Below, in pieces: positions 23,806 to 36,316 of a DNA stretch of 64,000 nucleotides. A program made the translations under genes and the position numbers. The notes under the pieces were generated by a model. It saw nothing but the letters and a program-made list of their open reading frames with translations. It was not told the origin of the DNA and ran no database searches. The DNA comes from Aphelocoma coerulescens (Eukaryota; Chordata; Aves; Passeriformes; Corvidae), in NCBI RefSeq assembly GCF_041296385.1, contig NC_091013.1, positions 31,257,001-31,321,000 of the forward strand, read 5' to 3'. Each line of letters starts with the position of its first letter. The stretch's first letter is position 1.

Positions 23806-26800
23806 GTGCCACATCTGTGTATTTGTTTTGCTGCAGATACAACCAGCAAGAGTTTAGTGATGAAATCTGTTCTTAATTATGATAGCAGCTGTTGGAGCAG
23901 TAGCCATTTTTTTCCTCCTGATGTGAAGTTGCCTGATTTACTCATTTTTGTCTGCATTTGTCAGGGCTGCCAGTGCAGAGAGAGAACTCTTTGTGAGGGG
24001 TTGCAATTTGTTTTCTGTGCGAGAGCCAGTGAAAATTGACTAAATCTGCACAGCGGGGTAGTTTTATCTTTTCTTTTCCTGCATTGCAAGCTGTTGTACC
24101 TCTGCTCCAGCACAAGAGGCCTATAAAACTACCAAACAAATGAGGGAGCTGTTAAGTGTTCCAGCAAGTATCTTAAGCAGCAGTTCGTGTAAACCAACTA
24201 TGCCTTAATGAAGAAGGAAAAAAGAAGTCTGACATCATAGCTGGGGGACAGATGGCATTAATATAATGAATTGATAAACACTTCGGAAGCTTGTTTTTCC
24301 TTCCTCAATTATTTCATTTCCATATATGAGCCTGAAGTTTGTAAGTGCCAGACAGTTTAATACTCTATTTCCTCAATATTTTGATAATAACAAGAAAGAG
24401 TGGGAAGATTATAAAAGGATGATAAAATCCTCCTTTCTGAATACACGATCTCTTACAGTAATTTGTTAACGAGGCAATGCTGTTGCAAATCAAGACAGAA
24501 AACGACCAAGAATGCTTCATAGCATAATGAAAAATTGGCCAAAAATTGCAGTGCAAATGAAAACAGAATAAAGAGAAGACATAAGTTATTGATACTAAAA
24601 CTTCTGTGCTAAAAACCTACTGAATGAAACATTTATCGTCTCCCTACAATCATAGACTAATCATCTGTTTCACACTGGATTGTTTCCACACCAATATTTT
24701 ATGCCTTGTTTTTCTTTTGATCTAGGCAACACTAAATTTAAACAGATTTCAGCCCTGCTTCTTTTTCAGTTAACTTTTTGATGCTTTATCACTGAAACAA
24801 GTGAAAACTTGGCCTCAGAATATAGTGAGAGCCTGTATGGGTCTTGAAAGAATATGCAAAATTTGCTGTTCTTTATTGAGAGAAGCAATCTGCTTTTGCT
24901 TCCACAAACAGAAAAGGGTTCAACAGATTGTGTAACTCTTCACTTAAGATAAGGATTCTCACTTTATTTTCTGCAATTCAACTCTTCCTCTTTCGCTTTT
25001 GACCTTTCAGTCTTGAATTTAACTAAAAGAAATGTTAAGATCATGGGGAAATGAGAGAATGCAGGTAAACGATAGCTTACTTGTAAACAAAGGATATCTC
25101 GAAGTCAAGCTATCTGAAATAGTAAATCTGTAAGTATGGAATGTTTCTCAGTAGAATAATATGCTTGTATATCATGGACATGGTCATAGTAAGAATTGAT
25201 GGTCAGAATATGGGCATGGCTAGGATGGGAGAGTCATCAGGAATTCCTGTCCACAAGTAGTTGATTACTTTAAAAGAAACATAAAAGGAGAAAGAGGATT
25301 ATACAGAGGATTCCAGTGAGGAACTGGAATGGTATGAGCACACAGTAGGTAGGCAGGGGGACACAGCACTTTATCCAGTGATGGGCAAAGCATATTGCCC
25401 ATGTGTAGGGCTTCCCTTGGGTACTGCTGCCTGTCTGCTGCCAGGACAGCTACCTTCATGGGGAGTGACAGCAGGGCCTCATCACTGCAGTAAACAGCAT
25501 CTCTTACCATTTACCAACTCCTTGTTTACTTTATTTTTCTGAGCTTTCCAAGATGCCTGGTCATGGCCAATTTTACCCTTTTGAGCTACATACGTTGTTC
25601 CCATTAGCCCACGTGTTAGAATGCAGCCTTGAACCTCTGCACTTCCCCGTATTTTTCTTTAAGCTTTACTTCCTTCAGAAGGGTACTGCGTCTCCTGTAA
25701 GGAAGCCCAGGTGATGTTGGTACTCAAATATAAAAAGAATTTTTTTGACTTCTTGTCTATATCACATGCATGTTTCCATGTCATATGCTTGTTTTCTTGA
25801 GAAGTATAGTCGTGGGGACAGCAAGAGTCACAATGAAGTTACTGGAAAAATGAGGAAGGTCTGGATTTTTCACAGAAGTTACATTTAAAATTTGTCTTCT
25901 CTGACTATTTATTTTGACCATGTCTTGTCTTCTGGGTGGACCTACCGTAAAATATTTCTAATACAGAACAGGTCATGTGAACTAGTGACTCAAGGCTCTA
26001 GCTGCACTCAGTTGAAATAAATAGGCTATTTTTAGATGCAATTAATTTGACTTTCCCAAATACCCATTTAGAATAAGATCAATCCTTAAAAGCATGCAAC
26101 CCTCTCTATCAACCAGCAAGGGAATGTAGAGCAGTTAGCTTACATGCAGATGTCTACAGTTAGTCAAATAAATCCCTCACTTTCTGTTTTCTATTGCTGC
26201 TGTGCCAAGCATGTTGCATACCTAAATAATTACTGTAGTTTTGAGCAGTAGTCACTGAGCCTGTAACTGTGAATTGCATATTATTCACTTAGTGGATTTT
26301 TTCTTCTCGAAAAAGCACCATTTAAAAGAGGTTATAGGTTTTAGCAAGGTGTCTTCACACTTTAGTATCGTGATTACAGTAATAAATATACAGAGATGTT
26401 GCTCTGTAGCGTTATGTCACTGAGATTTGCTGACACAGTAAATTGTAAATGGGATACAGTGATTTATGGCTTATGACTTCAGCATATGTTACAGAGGGTA
26501 CTTTAATAGAAGAGATGCGTGTGATACTAATTACCCTGTGAAATCACACTATAATAATACTTCAAGTAATCACACTTCAAAGTGACAACATTTTCTTGAA
26601 AGGCATCTTCTCAGGAATGCTGCCTGTTCCAGCTTCTTATGCTTTTTCATTATTACATTAAAAAATTACTTTTGTGTTTGCAAATATTTTTAAATATGTT
26701 CCCTATAAAAAACAAAGGACTGATACTGCATTTGGATCCATGCATGGCATTTCAAAGCACTTGAGGCAGCAAAATCTTTTCTCCTTCTAGATGACTTGAT

Positions 26801-28734
26801 GTGAAAATAGAGGAGATATGGTCTTCCCACTGAGGCAGAGAAAAGATTTAAAGATGTATTATAGATGTCACCTCCTGCTGTCAGGTAACTTACGGTCTGT
26901 CAGCCAAGATAAGGGAAAACGATGCCCTATGCTCAACACCTCAAAACTTGAATGGTTAAGAGATGTGCTCTGTCAGGAATTTGGAGAGGAAACCACGCTC
27001 AGTCCTTGCTGATCTGAGTAGCAGCTTTGCAACAGTTCCTCGGGGCTAGGAATGAAACAGTGGGATGTTTCGTGCACTTCTGCTTCTCCACCCTACCACC
27101 CCACATCCCTGCAATTACAACCCATTTGAGGATAAAGTAGACAGCCCTGCTTCCCTGATGGAGATCCACACAGAAATACCCTAGGACTCAGCTCCAGCTT
27201 CCTTCTCCATGTGGGATGTGCTTGATCTTACGATGTTAGTTATTTTGTAAGCATAGGGATTCATTTTTCCTTGGATAACATGAACTTTTTTCTTCCCAGG
27301 TAATTCACACAACTGAGTTCTGGAGCTACAGTTCAAAAAAATAATAGCTCATAGGCAAGTGCATAATGCATAAAATCTATATCAGTGTAGTTTAAAAATT
27401 CAGAGTACCAGGTTTGCTCACAGTCCTTTCTAGCAAAAGCACAATATCTTTATTGTGTAGATAAAGACAAAAGGAGAAGTCCTGACTCCATTGAAGGGAA
27501 AGGTACATTCCTCATGGGCCTTAATGTTTGTTTTTAAAAAAGAGTTTGGCATATTATTGATAGAGCTAGGTTAATTTTCTGTTTGTGAATAGTAGATTCT
27601 TCAAAGCAGTTGGTGTAGAGACTGCTACAGACTACTGTAGAGACTGTGTAGAGACTAACTACTTTAGCTGGAGAAGATTTAAAAAAATAGAAATGTTGAA
27701 ACAGTTAGTTCCAAAATTTCTAAGTCAAATGTTTCAGATTTTTAATGTGAAAGGACTCCCTCATTTAAAATTTTTCCTTAGTTTCTGACTCTTTCAAGGG
27801 ATAAAATTATCATAATATGAAAACATTTGGATTAAAATCAAATAAATTGTTCTGATGGATGTAGCGTAATTAATTTAGTATTCCTCCTTCCTTTTCAAAG
27901 GAAAAAAACAAACCAAAAATATTCAGCTCAGATGAGAACAGTTTTTCTTACAATTTTCACTTCAGCTACCAACCCAGAAAATCCATTATTTTCACATTTT
28001 TAATTCATGGTAAAGTCTTAGGAGCTATTTTGGCCTGTCACTTGATGGGCATATTGCATAAAATACCTTAAATATTTATGAGTGTATCAAACTCTATGAC
28101 ACAAGTAGCTTGACTACCAGATTTGTTTTCTGAAGTAAACTTTACAGATATAACTCTGTATAATGAAGAAAGTCTTGCTTAAACTGATGTCAGAAACATC
28201 TAATTATAAAACACACAGTTTTAAATAGGAGTGGGGGAACCCAGAAGGTATTTTTTGTCCTTCTGTCTTGGGTCACTGTTGACTTAACTATACTAAATGT
28301 TTAATTCATGGCCAAGAATATGTGATTTTTAGTAGCTTTTCCTGCTGGAGTACAGTTCTCTGTGACTTAATTGGAAATTTAATTTAATTTAAATTGAAAA
28401 GGTTTTCATTTGTGAAGTATTCCCATCAGAAATCTATGATATCCTGCAGAATTAGACTCTGTATCATTGTTAAACCCTTAATTGACTATTTCCCATCTAC
28501 GTGTTCTCATAGTCAGAAGTCTGTGTTTGAATTTTGCATTGTGTATATTTGATGACACATTCTCTTCTTTAATGCATCAATTATTTCCTAAAATAAGTGA
28601 CAATGGAAATAATAAAATTTACAGAGAAGTTGGAAAGCGATTAATTTATTGCTGATTTGCTGAGAAAGCACTGAAGTAAACCCACAATACTGGTGTTTTG
28701 GATAAAGAACAAGGACAGACTAGCAGGGAAGATT

Positions 28735-28755
28735 AAAACAAACAAACAAACAAAA
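28735..28755 (+). repeat. (AAAC)n microsatellite
   Basis: About five AAAC units following GATT. It lies just ahead of a small CpG-bearing, GC-rich block (28790-29000). Confidence 0.85.
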
Positions 28756-31700
28756 AGCCAACTACTGCATCACAGACTGGCCACAGTCTGACTCGGGTGG
28801 TCATTTCTGTCCTCGCTGGTGGCTGGGCCGCAGGCACAGGGACTGCACCGGTGACGTGTCAGTGTTCTGGTGTTGGTTCGGTACCAGCTCCTGTAGCGCT
28901 GCTTGGGAAAGCTGGAGAGAGCCAGCTTCACTCCTGGGGTTTGTACTTCATTGTCCCTGAGGCTGGAGAAAAAGCTGTGCAGAGTGGTGGATCCACATCC
29001 ATACTGGCAGCACAATACTAACATTTGAAGGCCAGGCCCATTTGCTCCAAAACTGGAAAACTAAATACTCATCTGTAGGCATTGACCTGATGTTCCTCTG
29101 TTGAAGCCTTGAAACCAAAACCCACCAGACCCCACATACTTTGACAGTCTAATTTTTAAATTCCTGACTCAGACTTTAAAAATAATGATCCATGAAATCA
29201 TTTTCCTAAGCATGATGCACAGAATAAAACCAAAAGGTGAGAAGTAGGTGGATCAATATAAACTATATATGGCCTTATTTTTATTTATGATAAGGCCCCT
29301 TTATCTTGCTTTTTATCTCCATTATAAAGAAGCCCTAAAATTAGTGTAGAAATTGCAATTTAAAACCCATTACCTTCACTGTAAAGCAATTCACTGTCAG
29401 GATGAAGGAGGAGAGGCATGGTTTGGTGATAATGAGAATCAGGCCCATTATTCCCAAGAAATTCAGTTTGCTTGAGTGGGAGAAGGGGAACTTCTAGGTC
29501 ATTTCAGGAGTTATTTTATTCGGTGAAGAATAAATAAAGGAGACTGTACCACTGGCAAATTTGATCTATAATGCCTCATGCACAAATCAGATTTTTCAAA
29601 TGAACCTTGATGGCTGCGGAGAAGTGTAAGAGAGACTGACAGGCACTACTCGGTCTGAAGAAAATAAGTCTTTGTTCTGCAGCTGATTGACTTGCTCACC
29701 TCTTGCGTGGAGCTGGGAAATGTATTTTACAGGTGGGTTTGTGGACATCTATCCCTACCCTTAAGTAAGGTTTTCTTACTGTGAGTATTAAACATCCAAT
29801 ATTTGTATGTGGAAGTCCATACACTTTGGGAAATACTGTATTCTGTTCCTCCGTGTGCTCTCTAAACCACTTTCACTGTAGTTTCCTCAAGTTAGGAGCA
29901 CTTACTGCCACCAGTAAAACTGCTCACTGTGTTTACCAGTGTTTCAAGGGCTTTCTCCCTGTTCAGAAAACAGTAGTAAACTATATTTACTCACTTTTGT
30001 TCATAGCTTAAAGATGGCTTAAGGGATTTAACGGAAACAACTTATCAGATAAGGCCAAATGTGAACCATACTAGCTGAAATGGCAAGTATTTTGAAAAGC
30101 TGTAAGCTCACAAAAGGGAGAAAGTATTATAGAGACAGTTTTGATTAGATGCAAGTAGATGACCCTTATGAAATCATGTGATAAAAGTTTTAGTTTTCTT
30201 CTCCCATTCACCACATACTGATGTAAATTAATGGAATTTTACTTTACCTATTATAGGCATGATAGCACCTATTAAAATATATAATCTTTGTATACAGTAA
30301 CCTAATCCAATGCTAATTATAACAGAATGTGACATATTTCTGTTATCATGCTCTTCTTGCTTTGGAAATAATGTAGGTCCAAGAAAACAGCTGTGCATTT
30401 CTGAGTTGTCTAATATTAATTTCCTTTTAATTCCATAAGGAGTGTTAATACAGTTGGTTGGTGAACATAGGAAGGGGAACTTGTGTTAATAGTTTGTAGA
30501 TCAGCCTCTTGATCTCCCAGGAGCATTTTATCTTCTAGCTACAGTAGTATGATGAGGTATATGACTGGGTTTTAATTAATGTTTTAGACTTCTCATTTCA
30601 GAGAGTTTGGGTGGAGATGGTGTGATCATATTGCAACACTGTGTCAGAAGTGTTGAATAACACACTTATTTCTCTGCTTGGAAAGACTTAATAATGAGTT
30701 CACAGATGTTAAATTGGAAGTATTTTCTAAAATCAGGCACCAATTAATTTCTCAGCATTGGTTAGGGCAAACTGAAGAATAATCTGGTAATAATTTTAAA
30801 GTCCTGTAGTAAATTGCTCTTTGCTCCAAGGCACTGCATTCCTATCTCTAACAGGTTTGGATTTTTTTCCTAAAGAAAGACTAGCCTTGTGGATAGGAAC
30901 CCAATTGGTATAAAACAGTAAGTTTGACTAACTGTATCTCTCTCTCTGTAATACAAAAACACCCTCTTACCCAAATGACTGCTAAGGTTCTATTCCTTTT
31001 GGAATAATATTTAAACATAATGCAGAAATAGTGACTTCTGGAATTAATGAATGTTTCTGCTGGTTTGGGTGTCTCTTGTGTTCTGATTACAGGACTTGAT
31101 GTGAAGCTCTTATTAAGAAAGTGTCTCATTAATACACTAGACCCAGAAGGGAAGAATCCTCAGCAGACATTTCCTCCCTTTCTGCAGATCACAACACAAG
31201 GTCCTTGCCTTTCCTTACAAAGGAAATGGAACCAAGCAGGTGAATTAAAATAATACCTGTTGAAACTCTATGTGCCACCAAAGACCCATATATGAAGAAA
31301 TCATTTTCTGTAAAAGGTTTCATAAATAGAAAACAAAAGAAACATCTCGTTTCAAAGAAAAGCAAAAAAGAAAAATTCCAAAGGAGGGAACAAAATGTTT
31401 ATTTGTAATTAATTACATGTAAGTCCAGCCTCATCAAAACTGCCTTTGGAGAAAAAGGTTGAGAGAGTGTCTGTTTTTGCAATATATATTACCTCATATA
31501 ATGTTCTCAAAAAACGTTGAATGCTACAAAATTGTCAAAGGCTATCCAGCAACCTTGACAAGATTGAAACCTGTGAATATACACATAAACAAGGACTGAA
31601 AAAAAAAGTTGATAAAATTCACCCTTCCCTGAGCAGAGTTGTGAGAAGGTTTTTTAAACATCATTTTAAACCTGTTTAATCCCCCTGCAAAAGTACATGA

Positions 31701-33470
31701 GACTTGTGCTGGATTCAGGCTAGGGTAAATCATCTAGTCTGAATCAGCAGCATTAGCAGCACTTCAGCAGAGAGAGGGGAGAAATGATCCTTTCAGAGCT
31801 TGTTTTAAGACAAGCTTAAACTCAGTGAATAAGTGGCTTCTGTTATTAGGGCATCTATAAAAATCCCTCCTTTATCTATGTTAGCATTCAGTTAATACTA
31901 ATGTAGAGATAAGCTGCAAAACACTGGAGAGGGCTTACTTTTGAGAGTTGCTCATGTAGCTGATGACAAGAGATGATAGAAGTTCTGCCAGGGATGAGTG
32001 CGGGCGTAGGATGCTGAGAGGAGCAGGTTTAACTTCACCAAGCAATCAATATGTGGCATCTGAAGGTCAAAGGAACTTGAGAGCATTCAAAAATATATAA
32101 GGTATGTCAAGAAACTTGAGGGGGTTGCAAACTGTACATATTTCTTTTGGTCATTTTCTGGGCAGATAGGTAGTTGATGTGATTTTTTCACATCATGTTT
32201 AAGAGTGTATTTGGGTAATGATAGTAAGGCCAGATATGACAGTCATTATCACTTCTGAATAATGGTGCAGGTGTACTGATATGTTGGGAAAAAGTAATTG
32301 CAGGTGGTTTTTTGGCTTCTCATGTGGCAGTAAATGTTCTGTTCATTGCAATTGATGAGATCATCTTGGCCTTCTAAGGAATGGTATCTAAAGTCCAGAG
32401 GCAGAAGAAAGTCTGGAAATCTCAAGGCATTCCTCAAGAGCAAAAATCCCCATCTCAAATCAGGCTTCTTTTACCTGGTTAAAGTACCAAAAGTGTATCT
32501 GGTTGAAGACAGGACTAGGTGAAACCACGAATTTCCAGTTTGCAGTAAGGTTTGAAGTTTCAAAAATTTGTTGTGCTTTCATTTAGGATCCCCATCAATG
32601 TACATATTGTATTGGTATATCCTGGCTCCTCCAACTGAGATGGAGTCAGCTCCCAAAAGTCCCTGGCTCATCTGGAGGCCCAGTAGTGATTGCTCCCAGC
32701 TCATCTGTCCAGCAGCATTGTTCCCCATTAGCCGAGCTTACAGGGAATTAAGGTCTATAAGACACCTGTCCAGCTTCAAGTGGACCTGTGGACCCCCACC
32801 TGGGAGACGAGTGTCTAAGGTTCCCAGTTTTTTTCAAAAATAGTGTACAACTGCAAGACAGACTGCAGCACTCTGAAAACAGGGTCTCTTTTCAGATAGC
32901 CCCTCAGCTGTAGCTGAAGCTCGAAATGTACATTATTAATTCAAGTTGCCTTGTTCCAGCTGGTATGTATAAAACTGGCTCCATAGTTATTATCAAATAT
33001 GTATGTACTTCTAACAGCTTCCTCTTAAGTGAACTAATGTAATCTGAAACATACTTATGGCTGTGTCAGATACCTGTGGTTGAAATAGATAATTTCACTG
33101 AAAGTCCTAATGCATGTTATTTCAAGAAGTGTTTTCCAAAAACATTGCCTTTTATAGATGAGCCAAAGGTTCATCAATACCCTTCAGAACCATCTGTTTC
33201 ATTTCCTGATCACCTTTTCTACAGTACAGTGTGGTTTCTGTCCAGTTCCTTCTTTCACTTCCTTTCTTCATGAAATGCAGACAATTCCCATGTATCAGAC
33301 ATTTGCTTGGCTTACAAAGGCAAGTGTTTTTGGGGGATCATTATCTGTAAAGTTCAGTGCCAGGAAAAGCGAAATTGTGTTTTGCCTATGTACATGTATG
33401 TTATACACGGTTATTATTTAAAATAAACCTGTAAAAGAGTAATGTAAATACATGGTAAGAATTTTAAAAG
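28756..33470 (+). other. AFF3: AFF3 intron, unique sequence
   Basis: The first 250 bp are locally GC-rich with several CpGs and a TGACGTGTCA word (28852-28861). The rest is AT-rich. A run rich in A and G lies at 31310-31400. An AGAATCAGGCCC word near 29435 resembles the end of old amniote repeats. No exon was recognised. Confidence 0.6.
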
Positions 33471-33530
33471 GTTCAGCACTGGCCTCAATTCCCACTGACT
33501 CAAATGGGAGCAGAGAGAGGCTGAATTCAG
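33471..33530. repeat. Remnant of an old amniote interspersed repeat
   Basis: TTCAGCACTGGCCTCAATTC followed by CCACTGACTCAAATGGGAGC matches the recalled reptile/bird pattern CAGCACTGGCC...CCATTGACTTCAATGGGAGC at most positions. The copy is diverged and the family is unnamed here. Confidence 0.4.
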
Positions 33531-36259
33531 TAAGAGTGTTCTTGAAAATCTCACCCATGGGTTTGTTTTTGTTGGGTTTTTTTTAAGAAAAAGGCTAGTT
33601 TGGAGATGGGAAAACAGTGAGCATGTTCTGGTCTCTGTCAAATGATGTTTGCTGTCACTGAGAGCCGAGAAACTAGCAGAAATGGAGTATATTTAGAGGA
33701 TGCCACAAATACACCTTCCTCCCCATCAGGACTTTGATAAATAGCGTGTGCTCTGCTGTGTTTCTCTTGCAGGGCATCCAGAAGCAGCACACATACTCAT
33801 TTTGTTTATATGACAAGCCTTCTGGAAAAACTGATGAATGAAATGCCACATCTACAGCAGTGCAGGCGATCTCATTTCTCTTCAGGCTGGGAAACACGTA
33901 TTGCTCTGAAATCACATAATTTTGTGTGTGTGTGTGTGTGTGTGTGCAAAGAACTGACTGCTGCCTCGGATGGCTGTGCCCAGCTGGCAGCTGTGCTGAG
34001 TGAGTGCAGTTCAGGCCTTTGCCAGGGCTGCCTGCTAACACCTTCTGAAATGAGGCAGTGGGGATGCACTTCCCTGGCCTTGCCTCCCCTCTGCTGCAGT
34101 CTGACGTTGCCACTGCCTACCCCTAGCAGCACCCTTCCCTGCCAGAGCAATTGCTGTGGCCTTGCCAGCCACCACCTGCTCTGGATAATGCAAGGAACTG
34201 GGTACACTCTCTCTGTAGCTGATGTGATACAGGTGAAAGGATATACCCACTTTCGGGTTTGAATTCCCATTCCTCCTTTGTGCCATCCCACCGTTGGTTG
34301 ATTCTGACCCCTGAGCTGCAGGCAGCTCCAGAGCAGTCTGCACATGGCTCCCTGGTGGGAGTGTGTCCTGTGGCACTCCAAGGCAGTGCACGCAAGGGGG
34401 GAGGAGGGGTAACCCAAAAGGAGTTGCCCCACCACAGCCAGGTAGAGGCCTGGCTCTCTCAACAGCTTACGGGAGTGGGTGCTACATGCTGGGCCAGAGG
34501 AGTGTTTTGTAGGTGACCCAGAGGGGCAGGGAGGTTGATAGCACCATCACAGCTTAGCGAGCATAGCACTGGGCTCCTGCTGTTCATTTAGCAAGGCTCT
34601 GGCTCCAACTTTGGCTCATGGGGTCTTAAAAGCACTGCCCGAATGTTCTGTCATGTTGTCTCACTGCATAGCAAACTAAACCTTTCTGGCCAAAGGATGT
34701 GATCCTTTTTGCAAATGCTTGTCCTTCATCTGGCAAGCATGCCCAGCAGTTCATGCGTCCCTCTCATTACTGTACCAGGGACTCTCCTTCTCACAGATCC
34801 TCTCCATGGTTATCATATTTCTCATTCCATCTCCTCAACTACCCATAAACAGCTTGTTTCAGAGGCTGAAAGTTCTTGCCTAGCAGTTTTCTCCAGGGTC
34901 CAGATCTGTTTCATATGGAGAGCATGCATACAGAACAGTTTGATTTTTGCATCTCAGGAGACCCCTTTGTCTCGCAAATACCCTTTGCATTTCTCTGGGG
35001 AGGTGGTGCCAGCACTGTCCTCCTCACAGTCCCCTTGGAGCCGTGTCGTTGCCCTCCATGATGATGCTTCTGAATTAGACAAAGCTATTTGTGTTTTCTG
35101 TTTTGCAGTCTTCTATTTTAGTGCCTTCGCCGTCTGGTGTTTTTCTCTTGAAGAGGTCTGTGCCATGTTGTATGCATCTAACTGTGGTAAAATCCTCCAG
35201 CCTTAACCCTGTTTTCTGTTGATACCTGTGTAATCACATAGCACATATGCAGATGTATGTTTTTCTTTTCTTTATTTCTCATTACGTGTACCTCTTGCAT
35301 CAGGTGCAACAGGAGATGGGTGAGCTTTTTAACTGGGAATGATCACAAGGTATTGCCTATAGAAGTTTTGAAAGCCAACCCTGTAAACCACCTCAGCAAT
35401 ATTTGAGAGGATATATACATGCTATCTGCCTCATAAAAGCTTACATTCACGCAGTCAAAACTATTTACTTGTGGCAAAGGTGTCAGTGGAGGGAGAAAGC
35501 AGAAATTCTGAGCAATTTCTTCCTGTGGTGCATGTGCTCTACCACAGATCAGAAAGGCAGTGGGTTTTGTAATTCAGGAGCTTCAGGTGTCCCTCAACAT
35601 TGGCTTTATGTTGTCCACACTCAGTGGCACAAGCTCTTCTTCACAAGCCATATCTAACAGGATGAGGCCTCTCCAGGCCAGAAAGCTTGAGGCACTGCTT
35701 GCTGGATGCACACTATCACCATATATCCCACCTGTGCCTTTCTCTCCACACTGCTGGGAAGAGTTTAAGCTCATAGTAAAGGAATAAGTGGTTTTCACAT
35801 TTTCTCCTTGAAAATGCTTCAGTCTTGGCCCTAGCTTTCATCTCTGTGTCCCTGGCCTCACAGCAGCTAGCCAGATTCAAGCCAGGTAGCTGCAGCCCCC
35901 TCGTCTTTTTCTACAAGTTGTCTCTGTTACCCACACCAAGCGTTTCTCTTCTCCGTCCAGCCTCCACATCCAACTCTGCCTGATCCTGCACATCTGTGGA
36001 GGCCAAATGAAAGTGTAGAAATCACCTGCAGTGACTGCGACCTCCCGAACCCTCCGGGAAACACTCAGGCTGGGGAATGGAGACCACCTCTTTTAGCAAA
36101 GGAGGAGGAGGCCCGAGCTATTGAGCTTGGAACTGGCCAACAGTAATGAGAGAAGCACAGAGTTGTTGTTGAAATGGCATCATCTGACTGGTTATGGCTG
36201 TATCATGACTGAAATTACTTGTTTTATTTTGTTTTTTTCAAGTGCTTGCTTATACCACA
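33531..36259 (+). other. AFF3: AFF3 intron, GC-rich block with chance open frames
   Basis: The block 33950-34560 is much richer in G+C than its surroundings and carries open frames on both strands (196 codons minus at 33872-34462; 150 codons plus at 33810-34262). A 165-codon plus frame follows at 34709-35206. Because low stop density follows from composition, because frames overlap on opposite strands, and because no domain is visible, none is called a gene. 35800-36060 is also GC-rich. Confidence 0.55.
33923..33946 (+). repeat. (TG)12 microsatellite
   Basis: Twelve uninterrupted TG dinucleotides. On the minus strand they give the poly-His/Thr runs seen in spurious open frames. Length polymorphism is likely. 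Confidence 0.95.
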
Positions 36260-36316
36260 GGAAGGTTGTACTAGATTACCTCCAGTGGTCCCTTCCAGCT
36301 TTAACCATTCTGTGAT
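36260..36316 (+). mobile_element. CR1 3' end fragment
   Basis: GGAAGGTTGTACTAGATTAC continues to CCAGTGGTCCCTTCCAGC and CCATTCTGTGATT. This is the terminal 3' UTR of a CR1 LINE in plus orientation. Only about 57 bp remain, consistent with severe 5' truncation on insertion. Confidence 0.8.

Larger units (their letters stand above)
17761..28734 (+). other. AFF3: AFF3 intron, mostly unique AT-rich DNA
   Basis: No gene or recent transposon was recognised in these 11 kb. Frames up to 118 codons (18511-18867, minus) look like chance. Local GC-rich patches sit at about 18150-18620 and 19730-19930. The 23400-24560 stretch has POU-, GATA- and homeodomain-like words and could hold regulatory DNA, but this is not demonstrable here. 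Confidence 0.6.

Noticed and set aside
32600..32840. GC-richer segment suspected to be an old SINE
   Set aside because: No internal promoter boxes, tail or second copy could be recognised.
33872..34462. 196-codon minus-strand open frame
   Set aside because: It lies in a GC-rich block with frames open on both strands, includes the TG microsatellite as poly-His/Thr, and has no recognisable domain.
34709..35206. 165-codon plus-strand open frame
   Set aside because: No recognisable domain, no splice or promoter context, and a composition without coding periodicity that I could see.
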